Position numbers and translations under genes: made by a program
Shown here: positions 4,818 through 6,357 of the stretch, piece after piece
Position numbering within the stretch: position 1 is the first letter of the stretch
Layout: each line of letters starts with the position of its first letter
The notes under the pieces: generated by a model
The model's input: only the letters and a program-made list of their open reading frames with translations
What the model was told of the DNA's origin: nothing
The model's database searches: none
From: Fidelibacterota bacterium
GTDB taxonomy: Bacteria > Fidelibacterota > Marinisomatia > Marinisomatales > CAZVFT01
Assembly: GCA_014381485.1 (NCBI GenBank)
Contig: JACNLN010000212.1
Coordinates: 1-6,357, forward strand
Direction of reading: 5' to 3'
Length of the DNA: 6,357 bases

Positions 4818-5666
4818 ATGGGAGAGATATTGAAGTTTATGGCAGCTCCATTTTTTGTTTCGGTTGTGCTGGTTGGATTACACACGTATATGGGGCTTCA
4901 TGTTGTTTTGCGGGGAATTATTTTTATAGATATTGCGCTTGCACAGGTTGCTGCAGTAGGAAGTGCTGTTGCTCTGCTTTTTGGGGCAGAGATTGGAAGT
5001 AGTTCCGCATATTTAGTTGGACTTTTTGCTACCTGTATTGGAGCAGGGATTCTTTCGCTCACACGCACACAAAATGAAAAAGTACCTCAGGAAGCATTTA
5101 TTGGGATCACCTATGTTGTAGCAAGTGCTTTGATGATTTTGGTATTAACTGGAGTGGCTCATGGAGCGGAACAAATAAAAGCATTGCTTGTTGGATCAAT
5201 ACTCTGGGTAAAGTGTAGTGTCATTTATAAAGTAGCTATCGTATATCTTATAATTGGACTATTGCATTGGATATGGAGAAAGCGATTTCTATTGATATCA
5301 CTAAGTCCCGATGAAGCTGTTGAAAAAGGGATTTCTGTCAGATTTTGGGATTTGCTTTTTTATCTCACGCTCGGATTTATGGTGACTATTTCGGTTCAAA
5401 TCGCCGGTGTATTACTTGTCTTTACATTTTTGGTCGTTCCGGCTGTGATGGGAGTAATGGTCACGGATTCGCTCTGGGGAAGGTTGATTTTTGGATGGAT
5501 AGTTGGAGTGGTTGTCTCGTTCATCGGTTGTATTACTTCTTATTATGCAGATTTACCAACCGGAGCAACGATTATCTGTGTGTTTGGAATTGCTTTGATT
5601 TTGCTTGTTCTGGCTCGAGAAATTTTTAAAGGAAAGGTTGTTTCTGTAAATATTTCCAAAACCTGA
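4818..5666 (+). CDS. znuB: ZnuB-like ABC-3 family metal transporter permease
   Basis: A 282-residue inner-membrane protein with about eight hydrophobic segments (near 10-30, 36-56, 62-80, 94-112, 136-153, two within 178-210, 220-242, and 248-267). Family marks are LRGIIFIDIALAQVAAVG (31-48), in place of the more usual LRRxSLxGDALSH motif, then EAFIGITYVVAS (92-103), LVGSILW (124-130) and DLPTGATIICVFG (245-257) near the end. It would form the homodimeric channel that takes metal from the ZnuA-like protein. Its ATG follows the znuA stop by a single base, so the two are one operon. No ATP-binding subunit gene lies beside it, although transport needs one. The FIDIALAQ variant suggests a branch away from the enterobacterial ZnuB group. 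Family assignment is secure; the metal is inferred. Confidence 0.9.
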   Translation: MGEILKFMAAPFFVSVVLVGLHTYMGLHVVLRGIIFIDIALAQVAAVGSAVALLFGAEIGSSSAYLVGLFATCIGAGILSLTRTQNEKVPQEAFIGITYVVASALMILVLTGVAHGAEQIKALLVGSILWVKCSVIYKVAIVYLIIGLLHWIWRKRFLLISLSPDEAVEKGISVRFWDLLFYLTLGFMVTISVQIAGVLLVFTFLVVPAVMGVMVTDSLWGRLIFGWIVGVVVSFIGCITSYYADLPTGATIICVFGIALILLVLAREIFKGKVVSVNISKT

Positions 5667-5689
5667 TTCTATTTTTATGTTTAAAGAAT

Positions 5690-5760
5690 CAACACAATCA
5701 AGAAAAATGTAATAACTTACGGTTTGAACTGAGGAGATAAAGAACCTTTTGAGTGTGTTG
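5690..5760. repeat. Long-loop inverted repeat in the gap after znuB
   Basis: The 14 bases 5690-5703 match the reverse complement of 5747-5760 at 12 positions, starting with CAACACA/TGTGTTG; one mismatch could be a G-U pair. The 43-base loop contains GAGGAG (5731-5736) not followed by an open frame. It could be a leader structure of the next gene; no terminator with a T-tract is seen after znuB. Confidence 0.35.
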
Positions 5761-5816
5761 TGAAATTTTCAGTAGATTTGAACTCTTAAATTTGATAAAA
5801 AGTGAAGGATGAAATG

Positions 5817-6173
5817 ATGAAAACGGAATCTGAAAAAAAATCTACTGCATTAGTTGTAACACGGGATGGTATGGGAAGTGCCGATCAGAAACTCCAGCAT
5901 AAATTGATAAAAGCCTATTTCAAGCTCCTGATTGAAAATGGGAAATTACCCGATGCTATTGCTTTTTATACCGACGGTGTTAAGCTCACAACGGAAGGTT
6001 CTCCCATTCTTGAAGAATTAAAAATATTGGCTGAAAATGGTGTTCTGCTGATCATCTGCAGCACCTGTTTGAATTATTTTGGATTAATGGATAGGGTTCA
6101 GGTTGGAATTCCAAGCCACCTGCCTGATATAATCGATGTTCAGCAGAGGGCAGATAAAGTGATTACCATTTGA
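5817..6173 (+). CDS. Stand-alone DsrE-like protein resembling the YedF C-terminal domain
   Basis: An 118-residue soluble protein. The start could be GTG 5802, ATG 5814 or ATG 5817; AAGGA (5805-5809) sits at best distance from 5817, giving MKTESEKK. Visible family features are a first strand and loop TALVVTRDGMGSAD (10-23), FYTDGVKLTTEGSP (50-63), and CSTCLNYFGL (81-90), which matches the CGTCLDFYGL-like motif of YedF-type proteins. In YedF this DsrE-like domain follows a TusA/SirA sulfur-carrier domain with a CPxP motif; here that N-terminal part is absent. DsrE-fold proteins bind sulfur (or possibly selenium) on cysteines in relay systems, and Cys81 and Cys84 would be the candidates. It stands 150 bases after znuB, probably with its own control. 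A link to metal uptake is not shown. Confidence 0.8.
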   Translation: MKTESEKKSTALVVTRDGMGSADQKLQHKLIKAYFKLLIENGKLPDAIAFYTDGVKLTTEGSPILEELKILAENGVLLIICSTCLNYFGLMDRVQVGIPSHLPDIIDVQQRADKVITI

Positions 6174-6222
6174 TTGTTATCCTGGTAAAATAAATGATGA
6201 TAAAAATCTATTTTTTAGTTGA

Positions 6223-6255
6223 ATTATTTTCCTAAACTATATTAGGAAAAGTAAT
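6223..6255. repeat. Strong AT-rich hairpin between the DsrE-like gene and the next gene
   Basis: TTTTCCTAA (6227-6235) and TTAGGAAAA (6242-6250) pair perfectly across a 6-base loop, and ATTA/TAAT extend the stem past one bulged G to 13 pairs. It could end transcription of the DsrE-like gene inefficiently, or be an operator for the gene at 6270. No T-tract follows on the plus strand. Confidence 0.5.
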
Positions 6256-6260
6256 GGTGA

Positions 6261-6271
6261 ATAATCATTAT
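6261..6271. promoter_or_regulatory. Second copy of palindrome ATAATCATTAT overlapping a start codon
   Basis: This is an exact repeat of the 11-mer at 1231-1241. It covers the first two bases of the ATG at 6270, where a bound repressor could block transcription or the RNA could affect initiation. Regulatory meaning is inferred only. Confidence 0.25.
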
Positions 6272-6357
6272 GAATAAGATTAAATGGTGGTCAAAAATAA
6301 AGCCGTGGTATGTTTTAATATACCTTACGTTATTAATCCTTGTTCTCATCTCAAGCT
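6270..6357 (+). CDS. Start of a membrane protein, cut by the window end
   Basis: An open frame from ATG 6270 stays open to the last base (29 codons). It begins MNKIKWWSKIKPWY, a basic and tryptophan-rich stretch, followed by a strongly hydrophobic run (VLIYLTLLILVLIS, about residues 15-28). This positive-inside then hydrophobic pattern fits a first membrane helix or signal anchor. GGTGA at 6256-6260 is a weak ribosome binding site nine bases upstream. Too little is present to name a family. The palindromes at 6223-6255 and 6261-6271 lie directly in front of it. Confidence 0.5.
   Translation, partial: MNKIKWWSKIKPWYVLIYLTLLILVLISS

Noticed and set aside
5664..5691. TGATTCT/AGAATCA as a terminator of znuB
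   Set aside because: Only seven AT-rich pairs with a 14-base loop and no T-tract after the stem; too weak to call.

Overview
The window is AT-rich and reads as a piece of an uncultured or environmental Gram-negative genome. The best lineage clue is on the minus strand: a secreted Asp-box repeat protein whose C-terminus carries the NYPNPFN tag of type IX secretion (T9SS) sorting domains. That tag is common in the FCB supergroup and relatives (Bacteroidota, Ignavibacteria, Marinimicrobia, Calditrichota, KSB1, Cloacimonadota). The placement is inference; no rRNA or marker gene is present.

Layout. Positions 5-1175 (minus): a secreted beta-propeller-like protein split into two frames by a run of 11 G on its coding strand. 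Positions 1176-1637: an AT-rich gap without a convincing gene, holding several inverted repeats. Positions 1638-2230 (plus): a Trm112-like small protein overlapping by ATGA a small exported His/Cys-rich protein. Positions 2303-3334: a His-rich outer-membrane beta-barrel protein. Positions 3335-3892: a gene-free, palindrome-rich insert with imperfect terminal inverted repeats, resembling a MITE or decayed mobile element. Positions 3893-5666: a ZnuA-like metal-binding protein and a ZnuB/ABC-3 permease, one base apart. Positions 5817-6173: a stand-alone DsrE/YedF-C-terminal-like protein. From 6270 to the window end: the start of an unrecognised membrane protein.

How the genes fit together. The plus-strand core looks like a transition-metal, probably zinc, acquisition locus. 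The barrel protein would pass metal through the outer membrane, the small His/Cys-rich protein could hold or hand over metal in the periplasm, and the ZnuA-like protein would deliver it to the ABC-3 permease. The ABC ATPase (ZnuC) that such a permease needs is not in the window. The substrate (Zn versus Mn or Fe) is inferred from the families and the histidine content. The two metal gene blocks are separated by the palindromic insert, so they may once have been closer together.
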